Assembly: GCA_001584585.1 (NCBI GenBank)
Contig: LSYV01000065.1
Span: 37,643-101,642 of the forward strand
DNA length: 64,000 nt
Direction: 5' to 3'
Source of the DNA: Gonium pectorale
Lineage: Eukaryota > Chlorophyta > Chlorophyceae > Chlamydomonadales > Volvocaceae
The notes beneath the pieces were generated by a model. It did not search any database. It was given only the letters and a program-made list of their open reading frames with translations, and had not been told where the DNA came from. The position numbers and the translations under genes are program-made. Positions 1 through 11,105 of this stretch are shown here, piece by piece. Within the stretch, counting starts at the first letter, position 1, and each line of letters starts with the position of its first letter.

Positions 1-59
1 TGGCGCCGAAGTATGGCGTGCCTAGTACTCCCGGACAGCCTGACAAATAGGCTGCCACC

Positions 60-560
60 TCAGCAGGTCGGGGCCTCCTTCATAATCGTAATCATGTCCC
101 GGCGCTTGAACTGCAATGCGCCTTCAAATTGGTCGCGAAGGTGCTCATAGCACGGGCACTCGCAAAACACATGCAGCTCGTCCTCCATCGCTGTGGCATC
201 ACCGCACACCTTGCATGTCCGCTCGCACCTAGCCCGCCCGTTGGGGCGGTTGACTTCCGTCTCCCAGCACCCCAAACGGAAGCGCGTGAGCGTCTGGTGC
301 AGGCTAGGCGCCATCACAGATGTGCCGTGCACCGGATCACCCATCCAATGCACGTACCGGCAAAGCTTAACCCCGGTCTCTCCACAGGGGAACTCGCGGG
401 GCGCACAAGAGCGACTATCCCTTCCTCGGGGCCAAGTAGGCTGAGTGGGATGAAAGTGGGTAGCACTCCGATTCTGCCTTGGGTGCACTGCTGGTGAAGG
501 CGTTGTTGGAAACAGGGGCCCACCAGCAGTCCCACCGGAACCCATCCCATGGGAACCCTG
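60..560 (-). mobile_element. LINE-type retrotransposon 3' remnant (zf-RVT-like zinc finger)
   Basis: The minus strand encodes a Cys/His-rich stretch ending in ELHVFCECPCYEHLR, after a CxxC pair (CKVC). This is the pattern of the C-terminal zinc finger that follows the reverse transcriptase in many plant and algal non-LTR elements. A second copy lies on the plus strand at 18356-18730 with the same residues, which shows the sequence is dispersed. No reverse transcriptase or endonuclease domain is present, so this is a truncated copy running into the window edge. That it is a LINE is inferred from the zinc-finger pattern and repetition; the repeat status itself is seen directly. Confidence 0.55.
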
Positions 561-1707
561 GGATCAACACTTGCCCCGAGCCAGAGCCAGAGCAAATGCG
601 ACGTCGCAACATAGGCAGTGACAAAGGCGGTGGGAGCTAGCTATTACCAAATGACAGCGACGACCGTGCAAGAGAAGGCGGCAAAGAAAAGGGGAGCCCC
701 CACATTTCATTTGCAGCTCTCTATTGTCGAGCCACCTCTTCGGACCATTTCAGACATGCATTCTACCCGAAGGCGTAACATTACCAGTGGGGTGCGTCGC
801 GCCTGGTAGGCGGTACGGACACGGGTCCGGGTCCGGGTCCCAGCAGCCCAGACTGCCCAGCCTGACCAGCCAGCACAGGGGCCAGCTCCCTGTAGCTTCG
901 CAGTTACCTGTCCGAAATTTGGTGGGTGGTATGTTGTCTTTTTGGCATTGTTATGCATGCACGTGAGGCTCTCAACTTTTCCTCAAGTGAGTCCCTCTGG
1001 TACGTTCTGGTCGGTGCGGGACGCTCCGGCTCGTTAAGTTTGAGGCACTTCAATACTATGTCCGATCCTGAGGAGGCTTTGCCGCTGGAATTCACGGAGG
1101 GGCCACAGCGCAAGGAAAAAAGGGATGCCTACTCCCATTCAGATGATGCGTCAACCGGCACTGTCCAACTAGCCAATGTATCTACGTTGACATACACACA
1201 TGCTGAAAGCATCTTTTTAGTTATCGAGAGAAAGCACAAGCATATCGCGCACGTCAGACCCCGGCGGCGGTTGATCGTTGATGTATGCGGGCGGCCTACA
1301 GGCCCTACCCCGCCGTCTTACGGATACAAGTAGCAATACATGTTGTATATTTCCTAAATGAATTGGAGGAGTGAGGTGGGAAAAAGTACCTTATGTACTT
1401 CGGTGTGGGAACCTTGCCAAAAACAGGCTATGATGTCTGGCCTGGCCCTACAGGTCGTACTGAGGCCTCGCTGCTCCGTCTAAGAAACGCGCTGGCACTG
1501 TAGGGGCCAGGCTCTGCCTTACACATTTGAAGCAGCTGGAGGCAGGGCGCGCTTTGGCATGACAGCCGAACCCTTACAAGCGTTACGCGCTTGCTGTGCT
1601 TGCCGTCAGGGGGAAATGGGCTCTTGAACGGCCCTTCTTCTCTCTATACGTCCCCAAATATCCCCTTCATCTTGACCAATCTATACTGACCTCCAAACTT
1701 GACGGCC
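561..1707. other. intergenic stretch, no confident gene
   Basis: Short open frames occur on both strands but none shows a recognisable domain. A plus-strand frame from an ATG at 1059 to 1333 (about 91 codons) is the most protein-like, without any family match I can name. A short GGGTCC hexamer run sits near 815-840. The 5' UTR and promoter of the GH81 gene should lie in the right-hand part, but I see no clear motif. Confidence 0.4.
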
Positions 1708-4700
1708 ATGCTGGAAGGGCAAAGGAACTTGGAGACCATGCTGCATTGGCGCACACGAAGTGTGCCGCGTGCGAAATGCCGCGGGAGCTTATTCGCAGCA
1801 GTATGTGCAATGATCATGTATATGTCACAAGCGGTGATGTACACGCCGCTGGATACGGCCTTCATGCCCATTTCGCCGCCTCCCCAAGTCTCGCGGAGCA
1901 ACCCCGCGGTTGAGGCGCCGAGCGCCATGTTCCCGAGCGGGGTGCCTGCCCCTCCTACCAACGCGTGGTGGACAAGCTGGGTGCAGTTCACGGGCGGCGA
2001 GGACGACGTAGCAGCGGTGAGCGGTGAGGGCTGAGGTTGCGAAGAAGAGGCGGGGAGCGGTGAGGGGAGGCGGGGAGGGCGCACATTTGAAACGATTTGC
2101 ACATATGGGAAGGTTCAGGGGTCCATACCAGGCGAGTACTGGAATAAGCCGCCACGGTTGCATCTACACGCGCCCCTCACCGGCCCAGCACCACTTTGGG
2201 CCCGTTGATATGGGCCAAGGTGAAGGAGGGCTTCCAAGGAACCCACTCGATGCGCCGGCTCGTTCCTGGGACATGTAAGGCCCCATGCCATGCAGCTAAT
2301 TCGTCAAGGTGGCCCGTTTGCGTTGTCTTTGCTTCCACCGTCGGGCGAGTGCACTGCGGCAACCTCCTTCCCTCGCACTCTCGCTTGGCTTACCGTCCCT
2401 CCCGCTCCCTCCCGCCAGTAGCCAGGCCAGGCCAGGCAAACGCAGTTCCTTCTCGTGGCGCCCAGGCAGCCCCCAACCCCCAAACCCCGCTGATGGAACG
2501 GGACGACGTGCGCCTCCGTATGCTCTACTGACAGCGCCCTCCAATGCTGTGACCCCCCGTGTATGTGTACTTTTGGGTCGCAGGTCAACATGCAGCCGTA
2601 CCTGGTCAAGGTGGTGCCCTCGGGGCTGCGGGTGGCCTCACCGCGCGACATGGTGCGATGGCGATGGGGCGGCCGCGAAGGGGGGCGGCCGCGAAGGGGG
2701 GCGGCCGCGAAGGGGGCGGCCGCGAAGGGGGCGCGCGAGGGGGTGGCGCGGAGTGGGCGGCGCGGAATGGGGCGGCCGCGGAGTAGGGCGGCTGACGCGC
2801 ATGGCGGCGGCGGTGCAGCGCGTTCACAGGCGAACCGATAGTGTGATTGCATCAATGCCGAAAGCCCAAAGTTGTCAAGGTCCCAGAGGACGGGTCCTCG
2901 AGGGTCTGAACCCGGATGAGCCCTCTGGGGTGGGTAGCTTGCCGCCGTGCCGCGGCGGCATTGTCCGCTTGCTGCTTAAGATCCGGCCGCTGGTTCTGCT
3001 TGACATGTGGGATGCATCTCTTTGACCCAGACAGCACCCGCCTACCCAGCCCACTTGCCCGCACCCTGCTTGCAGACCTGGGACGGCGCCTGCTCGTCCT
3101 TCGCGTGCGTTAGGAGCCTATACGGCAACAACGTGACGCTCACCACGGCCGAGGGGCTGGGATGGGTGGGCGTGGAGGCGTACGACGACTTGTCGGTCAC
3201 CTTAGTGTGGCGGCAGGCGGTGGGGTCGCCCGTGGCCATGCGTACGACGCTGCTGCAGGGCCTGCCGTACATCACGGTCGAGTACGTGGCCGCAACGCCG
3301 GTTTTTAGGACGCACCAGGACGTGTGGCTGGGGACGGCGCCGTCGAATCTCACCGGCAGCAAGTACAAGGTGCGGATTGTGCCGACCGGCTGGGCCGTGG
3401 CTGGCTCGAAGCGGGGCCTTGCATACGTCAAAGTGGGTTGGCGGCACTGGGGTTTGGCACCAGGGACCAGGCTGCCTTGCTAACACCCGCACCTAGCAAA
3501 ACCGTTGCATTTAAATTGGCGTCCCTCGCATAGGATTAGTTGTCCCAGTGCGCTTGTGTGATGCGTTTGGCGGTACGTTCGCGTAACGCGGCACGCAGCT
3601 GACAGAAAGTCGTGGACCTTTCGTGGTACACGCCGCAAGTGAACGGCAGGTTTCCCGACTGCTCCCCGCATTTATACTGTTGGGAGCAGTTAACAGCCAT
3701 TGCCCTCCGTCCATGCGTCCATGCGTCCCCTACCTGTCCTCCTGCTCGTGCACTCACCGCCCAAATGGCCCACATACCCCCCGCCCCGCCCCAGATCCCG
3801 TGCGGCAGCTCCCTCACCTGGCTCATCTACAGCAGCACCTCTGCCACACTTGCAGTCAGCTCGGGCGGCGCCCCCGCCAGCGTCACCGCCACCGGCCCCG
3901 CGGCCTTCACCGGCAAGTGGCGCCTGGCCGCGCTGCTCCACCGCTTCGCCCTCCCCTACGGCTGGAGCCGCGCCTCCCTGGACGCCAGCGCCGCAGCCGC
4001 CGAGGCAGCGCTGGACGCGTACGCTGACGTCTACCCCACAGGTGAGGGGAATTGTTGTGTGAATTTGTGTGTTGAAGCCAAATGACGCGTACGACGAGCT
4101 TAAGCGCGAAAGTGATGGTGTCGTTGTAGGACCCAGCTCCAGAGGTAGTCGAAGGGGTGATGTCCCTGCATGTCAGTTCGGCGGCGACCACCACCGTAGC
4201 CCCCGGCTCGGCCCAGAACTCTCTCTGGGGTGACCCTATGCAAATGCCGTGCTGGGATGCGCCTAGTCTGGCCTACGTGCGTCGCATGCGGGCTGGTGCA
4301 TGTCTCCCGGGCCCCCGGAATCGCACCTTGGCCCCTCCCCACCCCCATCGGGACATACGCTGCTGGCGCCCAGCTCGTCGTTGTTCAGTCCCCTTTCCCT
4401 GCAACTCCCCACCCCCCCTCCCGCGCAGGCGGCCGCGTGCACCTGGGCATCCAGGCCGCGGCCGACTCGCCCACGGGGAAGGCGCGTGCCGTCCTGCAGT
4501 ACTCGTTCGGGCTCACCACCCTGTCGGGCGCGGCAGCTGGCGAGCTGCTGATGTAGGAGGGGTGTGTGTGTGGGGGGGGCGCTGCGAGGGGCAGCGGCCC
4601 ACCTTGAGCAGCTACGTGGCGGGGCGTGGGCGTGGGAGCGCCGGCTGGCTGAGGGGCTGAGGGGCTAGTTGATTGGGTTTGCCGAGAGCCGAAGCCCTGC

Positions 4701-7453
4701 TGGCCGGAGAGCCGGTCCGTGCGAGTCACCCGTGCACTGCCGGCACCTACAGCCCACCGTTCCCCATCCCTTCTACTCATCCTCCCCCGCCCCTCCCTCC
4801 CTTCCGGACCGCCCGTGCCATGCAGGTTCTCCATGCCCCACCACCGCGCCCAGCTGGTGACCCCGGACCCCAACGGCGCCGGCGCGGGGGCGCTCACCGT
4901 CAAGGGCGTCCGAGGCAACCTGCGCTCCCTGGCCGGCAGCACCTGGACGCTGTCCTACGAGCTGCCGGAGGTCGCCTGGTCGGGCGTCAGCGGCGTGGCT
5001 GACGCGTCGTACGTCGGGCCCATCGTCAGCCAGCTGCTGTCCACGGACGTGAACAGCAATTTGCTGGGGGCGGAGGTGTACAAGGTGTCGCAGGCGCTGG
5101 CGGACATGGTGGGTGGGACATGGTGGGTGGGACATGGTGGGTGGTAAGGGGCGGACTGGACACGGCAATGCGACAGGAGTTGGACGGGGAAGCCGAAGCG
5201 GCGGTCTTTGGGGCGGGGTGAGAGAACAAGCGCAAGGGAAGCAGTGCACCTGTGCGCCTGCCCGTTCTGTGACCAGCCAAGCTACCACACCGTTTTTACT
5301 ACTCCACAGCCCTTTTTCGATCTACAGTGCGGCGCCCTTTCGACTTCCGCACCTCGTGTCGCTTACCGCTGCGAGTTCTGTATTGCGCCGAACCCACAGG
5401 GCCGCATCGCCGAGATCGCGTCCGAGCTGTCGCCCCACAACGCCTCGCTCGCCGCCGCCGCCGCCACGCTGCGCCAGCGCGTCCGTGAGCACCTGGGCGC
5501 CTGGCTGGCCCCTGCCAGCCCCGTCAACATGGGCCTCGTGTACGACACCAAGTGGGGCGGCATCGTGTCGTCCTTCCCCATCTGGATTAACGGCATGAAC
5601 GCAGCGGCAGGCCGCAATGAGGAGGAGAAGAACAACGCGTACTGGCACCACCTGGCGCACTACGGGCCGTTCGTGTACGCCGCCGCCGTGGTGGCGAGGG
5701 CGGACGCGGCGTGGGGCGCGGCCAACAAGGCCGCTGTGCTGGCGCTGGTGCGGGACATGGCCAACCCGCGCAACGGCAGCGGCGCGGCCGGGGGCGACCC
5801 CTACTTCCCCTTTGCGCGCTACATGGACTGGTGGTGCGGCCACGCCTGGGCCACCGGGCTGGCGGCCGCCACGTACGACGGGGCCATCAAGGACTTTGGC
5901 AAGTGGCAGGAGGTAGGGCTGCCCGAGCGGTTGCACGCGTGGGGGGCCACGACCGCCCGTGCGACCGCATACCTCGCGCGCGCGTATGTGCCTCTACCCG
6001 CACCGTCCTTCATCTGCCTCCCTCTCCGGCCCTTGCTCCTCCGCGTCGTCAACCTGCGCTCGCTGCTGCCGCGAAGCCGCGGCGATGTGCGTACGGACCC
6101 TATCGCACACTTTGACGATCACTCCCTGCCTGCGGTCATGTTTCCCCACGCCGGGCCCGCCTCCCTCCTCGCCCTGCCTCGCCCTCCCCAGAGCGCCCCC
6201 GCCTCCGTGGCCGCCTACTACGCCATCGCGCTGTTCGGCTCGGCGGTGGCCGACCCCGCGCTGCAGGCTTGGGGCCAGGTGCTGGCCGCCGTCGAGGCCG
6301 GCTCGGCCCGCATGTACTGGCAACTGCCCGCCGGCGGCTCCGAGGCCTACCCCAGCGGCAGCTTCGTGGCGGCTGACGGCGGCATCGACCGGTCGTACAG
6401 CGGGTACGGCGACGACGGCAAGCGAGTGCCGGGCAAGGTGTACCAGTCGCAGGTGTGCAGACGTATCGTTCATAGCGAATGGGCGGGTGGGGTGGATGGG
6501 GGCGCACCTCTTTGCAGCCTTCATGCATAAAGACTAGAAGTTGTACACGGAGTATTGTCACGCCCTGTTGTTTGTGATGGGGGGTCGTCGTGTTGTTGTG
6601 GGGGTCCTTGAGCCTTACAGCCCTGGACCGGCGCGCCAAGCCATAAATCTGCCCCTGTCTGGAGCTCGGGGCAATCGTCCCAATATGTTCCCAACGCACC
6701 GCAGGTCCGCTTTTTCACCGAGCTCGGGGACGCGCAGTCGGAGCCGGCCGTCATCTACGGCCTGCAGTGGGCGCCCTTCCTGCCCGGAGCCTCCGACCTG
6801 CTGCTCCGGACACCCTGGGTGACGCAAGCCTACTCGGCCGTCGCCACCGCCGCCATCGCCTCCAGCAACCCCGCCACGTGGGCCGCGTTCCGCCAGATGG
6901 CGCGCGCCTGCAGCGACCCCGTAGCCGCCTGGGCCGCTGCGTTGGCGCTCACGCCCAGCAACTCTGCGGCCTCCTTCGATGCGACCAACTCGCTGGGCCT
7001 GAGGCACTCCAAGACGTCCGTCCTGTACTGGATCGCTACCCGGGCGGGCACCTCGCAGCAGTCTGCTTCGTCGCCGCCGTCGCCGCCTCCGCCCTCGGCC
7101 CAGTCACCTGCGGCCTCCCCTCCTCCACCTCCGCCAAGCCCCGGGCCGCCCTCGCCCACCCTCCCGCCTCCACCCACGCCACCGTCGCCACCCAGTCCCG
7201 CACCGCCATCCCCACCACCTCCCCCACCCACCAGCGAAACGATAACCGCTTCACCGCCCCCTCCCCCGCCCAGCCCCGAGCCACCGACGCCCCCTCTCCC
7301 ACCATCACCGCTTCCACCATCGCCCGCACCTGCATCGCCGCCTCCGCCGCCTCGGGCCTCCCCGGTGGTGTCCTACACTCCCCTCAACCCGAGCGCCGGC
7401 ATAGGCGCCCCTCCTGGGCTTTCGAACGTTTCCAACACCTACTATACCTTCTG
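1708..7453 (+). CDS. GH81 endo-1,3-beta-glucanase, module 1 (degenerate active site)
   Basis: GH81 enzymes cleave internal beta-1,3-glucan bonds. Nine exons fit GT/AG sites and phase: 1708-2016, 2584-2652, 3076-3369, 3795-4041, 4429-4552, 4826-5108, 5400-5912, 6192-6452 and 6705-7453, about 949 codons. Family landmarks are PTNAWWTSW near the start, LVYDTKWGGIV, RYMDWWCGHAWATGL and YGLQWAPFLPG. The first ATG is at 1708; an ATG at 1738 would give a typical signal peptide (basic start, then SLFAAVCAMIMYM, then SQA). The last exon ends in a proline-rich linker. Two normally invariant sites are altered: the [10 protein letters not shown] motif reads WHHLAHYGPF (about 5643-5672), and QESTSEA reads QESAPAS across the intron at 5913-6191. 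This module is therefore probably not an active enzyme. The TAA after the last exon overlaps a GTAAG donor, so the reading frame may continue into module 2. Confidence 0.85.
2667..2735. repeat. GC-rich minisatellite in GH81 intron (GCGGCCGC units)
   Basis: About four tandem copies of a 16-17 bp unit containing GCGGCCGCGAAGGG sit just inside the intron that follows the exon ending at 2652. Each unit carries a NotI recognition sequence. The intron exists only in module 1, not in modules 2 and 3. Confidence 0.8.
5103..5144 (+). repeat. 14-bp direct repeat, three copies, at a splice donor
   Basis: The unit GACATGGTGGGTGG occurs three times head to tail, starting at the exon end at 5108. Each copy recreates the same ATG|GTGGGT donor site, giving three candidate donors 14 bp apart. 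Only the first keeps the frame used here; the second adds 14 nt and shifts the frame. Confidence 0.8.
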
Positions 7454-7583
7454 GTAAGCGATATACCCTTCATTGGTTTTCGACCATTTCACTTGCTCGC
7501 TCGCGGATAGGAGCACAGTGCAAGGTGGACTGGCGGCGGTCCGTCAACCTCTTGCCCCCCTGTGCCTCTCCAATCGCACACAG

Positions 7584-10500
7584 GGACGGCACCAAGACAG
7601 CCAACATGAGCTATTCTCCGTCGCTGCCGGGCAGCTTCTTCCCCTTCCCCACCAACAGCTGGTGGTCGTCGTGGACGCACGTGTCGCCGTACACTCGCAA
7701 GATGGGAGAGGAGCCGGTGAGATCCGGGGAACTAGCTGGAACTGCCATGTACGGTCAGACAACCGCTGTGTCCTGGATAGGTAGAACCATCGCCGAGATA
7801 GATGACTCCCTATGGCTCCCTTGGCCTAGCTGCGATGAATGAAACGGGTTTTCACACCCTGCCCCGACTCGTCACCAACACACAGCCATCTTTATTTGTA
7901 CGTGTTCGCAGATTGTGATGCACCCCTGGCGCGCCAAGGCCCTGCCGTACCGCCTCGAGGTGGTGCCCCCGGGCGTGCAGTGGGACATCCAGCCCGGCTT
8001 CATCGTCCCCGCATACGACCGCAACCTGAGCGTCTCGGCCGTGGAGGGCCTTGCCGGCCGGAGCGTCCTGTCCGGCAACGAGCTGGGCGTCACCCTGGAA
8101 TGGCGGCCCGCGAGCGGCTCGGGGAGCATGAGCGCCGCGATGCTGCAGGGCAACCCCTTCCTGACCGTGCGCTTCAGCGGCCTCACGCCCGTGATTGACT
8201 TCCACGTGGCGTCCCCTTTCATCAGCGGGCTGGGCACGCGGACCGGCAAATCGTTCAAGGTGCGTGATATGGGCCTCTCTACGGCCGCGTGCATGTCCCG
8301 GCAAACCGGTTGCCGCACAGCAGTCCTGTGCCTTTTCCCGCTGGAACGAGGCTGCCTTCCCCGTTTCTGGTCCTCTTTTTTATCCAACCCGCTCAACTGC
8401 CTTACCTGACACCGAAAACCCGATTAGGCGTCCGGATGTGTGACGTGCCTGGTGTACGGAGGGAATGCACACTTTGGGAGCCATTATACGCTGCATGGCT
8501 GCCAGCAGCAGGCATCTGGAGTCATGCCCTCTGACAACCGGCAAGGCCTCAGAGCCCGTCGCACCAAATGCAGCCGAAGTGATAGGGACTACCCAGCTCT
8601 AGAGTCTATCCCGGCCCACGCTCGCCCGCCGGCCCGGCGAGCATGGCCGTATTTGCGCTATTCCTCAGGCCTGGTCCGGGCCCACGGGCATTGACACTCG
8701 AATACGTTGGTCACGTCCGTGTCTTACCTTATTTGCCCCTGACCCGCTGCGGATGCATGCAGGCGACCAATAATGGCGGCATGACCTACAAGTTTTACTT
8801 TAGCAGCTCCGTGACAGCGGTTGTGGACTCAAACAGCGTTCTCCTTCAGGGCCCGTTCACGGGCGTAATGCGGATCGCGGTGCTGTACAGCCCCCTGGTG
8901 CCGGTGATGTCATCTATCCCCGCGCCAGTGGTGGAACAGATCTACGATGCCAACTCTGGTGAGTCCTCACCCGGGATGGCCCGGGCCGCCCGGGACAGAC
9001 CTCGAGCCCAATTCAATCAGGCCGACACTCCCGACCAAGTGTCTGCGGTACATCGAGGGATAACACCTGTGCGCTTCCACAGGTGCCTTAGGTAGCGGTT
9101 CGCCTGTGACACGCTCACGCGGTGACCTCTTCCTTCCTGTCCCCCACCCTTCCCTTGTAGACATCTTCCCCACCGGCGCCAGCGTCCAGTTTGGCACCCA
9201 GCCCGGCACCGGTGGCGGCCCCGACCGCGGCATCGTGCACGTGTCCTTCACCACCGAGTCCATGTCGGGCGGCAACAACGGGTCGCTGATGATGATGTCC
9301 ATGGCGCACCACCGCACCCACCTGCTGGCCCCGGCGCTGCCCAGCGGCAACCTGGTCCGCATCGACGACCTGCGCGGCGAGCTGCAGCACGTGCTGGGCA
9401 GCGACTGGGTGCTGGCGTACGACCTGCCCGGCATCTCGTGGAACGCGCCCAACGGCATCTCGGACGCGAGCAAGCGGGCCGCTGTGGTCAGTGCCCTGCT
9501 CACGGACGTGCAGGCGCCCAACCCAGCCAACCGCTGGCCCGGCCTGAACCCTGCTGCGGACCCCTACTTTGGCAGCAGCGACCTGGCCAAGATGGGCCAG
9601 ATGGCGCTGATTGCCGAGGAGCTGGCGGCGCAGTCTCCTGCGGACGCGCCGGCGCTGCAGCAGGCAGCCACCAAGCTGCGGTCCACCCTCCGTGACCGGC
9701 TGAACGAGCGGCTGAGCACCACCCCCGGCATTGACAGCTCGCTGGTGTACGACAGGACCTGGGGCGGCATCGTGACGTACAAGGACGCATCCACCCGTAC
9801 GAACAACTACTTTGGCAACCTCGTCTACAACGACCACCACTTCCACTACGGCTACCTGCTCCACGCAGCTGCCGCCCTGGCCAAGGGCAACGCGACGTGG
9901 CTGGCGGAGAAGAAGGACGCCCTACTGGCGGTCCTGCGCGACTTTGCCAACCCGCGCAAGGACGACCCGTGGTTCCCTTTTGCGCGCGTGATGGACTGGT
10001 GGGGCGGCCACAGCTGGGCGCTGGGCATTGAGGCGCTGGGAGACGCCAAGAACCAGGAGTCCACCTCCGAGGCCGTGAATGGCTACTACGCGGTCACACT
10101 GCTGGGCACGGTGCTGGGCGACCCCGCCCTGACCAGCTGGGGCCAGCTGCTGACCGCCATCGAGGCGTCGGGCGCACAGCACTACTGGCAGATCAGCTCG
10201 GACAGGGACATCTACCCCGCACCCTTCAACGCCAACAAGGCCGTGGGCATTGTATGGAACGGCAAGGTGGACTACGCCACCTGGTTTGGCAACAACCCGG
10301 CGCTCATCCACGGCATTCAGTACATGCCCTTCACGCCCATCAGCGAGCTGCTGCTGCGCAAGGAGTGGATCGCCGAGTCGCACCCCGTGGCCGTCAGCCA
10401 GCCCGACGCGGGCGTCCCGCTGTGCTGGAAGCAGCACTACCATGGCGCAGGCAATCATCGACGCGGATGCGGCATGGAGCTACCTGACCTCCGTCACAAA

Positions 10501-10896
10501 CGCAACGGCCTGGTACGGCTACTGCGCGGCACATCCCAAGTCGGTGCAGCTCTACTGGGCGGCGTCCCGGGTGCCGCCACCGACTCCGCCACCGTCCGTG
10601 GCGTCCCCACCGTCACCTCCTCTCCCACCGTTGGCCCCACCCCCAAGTCCTGTACCGCCATTGCCTCCTCTGCCTCCTTCCCCTCAGCCACCATCCCCGC
10701 CACCGCCACCACCACCACCAGCATCGAACCCCCCTCCTCCTCCTCCGTTCGTCAGCCCACCATCGCCCGCACCTGCGTCGCCGCCTCCGCCGCCTCGGGC
10801 CTCCCCGGTGGTGTCCTACACTCCCCTCAACCCGAGCGCCGGCATAGGCGCCCCTCCAGGGCTTTCAAACGTCTCCAACACCTACTATACTTTCTG
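7584..10896 (+). CDS. GH81 endo-1,3-beta-glucanase, module 2 (2-nt frameshift)
   Basis: Four exons: 7584-7716, 7912-8259, 8763-8958 and 9161-10896. Landmarks include [19 protein letters not shown] (Asp codon at 9832), [26 protein letters not shown] and [15 protein letters not shown], so the catalytic motifs of the family are intact. There is no convincing start codon: the first exon begins mid-codon, and joining it to 7453 through a 130-nt GTAAG...CAG intron restores a Trp codon. I therefore read this as the second module of one protein. Relative to module 3, two bases (AT) are missing after 10434, which shifts the frame. Downstream the correct frame (FYAAHPKSV-like end, proline-rich linker, NVSNTYYTFW) resumes only in another frame. 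It could be a real lesion or an assembly error. Confidence 0.85.
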
Positions 10897-11105
10897 GTAA
10901 GCGATATACCCTTCATTGGTTTCCGACCATTTCACTTGATCGCTCGCGGTAAGAGCACAGCGCAAGGTGGGCTGGCGCTAACAGAAAGAAGACGTGAAAT
11001 CGACTTTTTCGGACTTACCCTATGCGCATCAATCCTCACACAGCTCACCTGGCAAACACAGTCCGTCAACCTCTTGCCCCCCTGTGCCTCTCCAATCGCA
11101 CACAG

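Noticed and set aside
1059..1333. Plus-strand ORF of about 91 codons (MSDPEEALPLEFTEG...)
   Set aside because: Protein-like in composition but isolated, with no domain, splice partner or polyadenylation signal; too weak to call.
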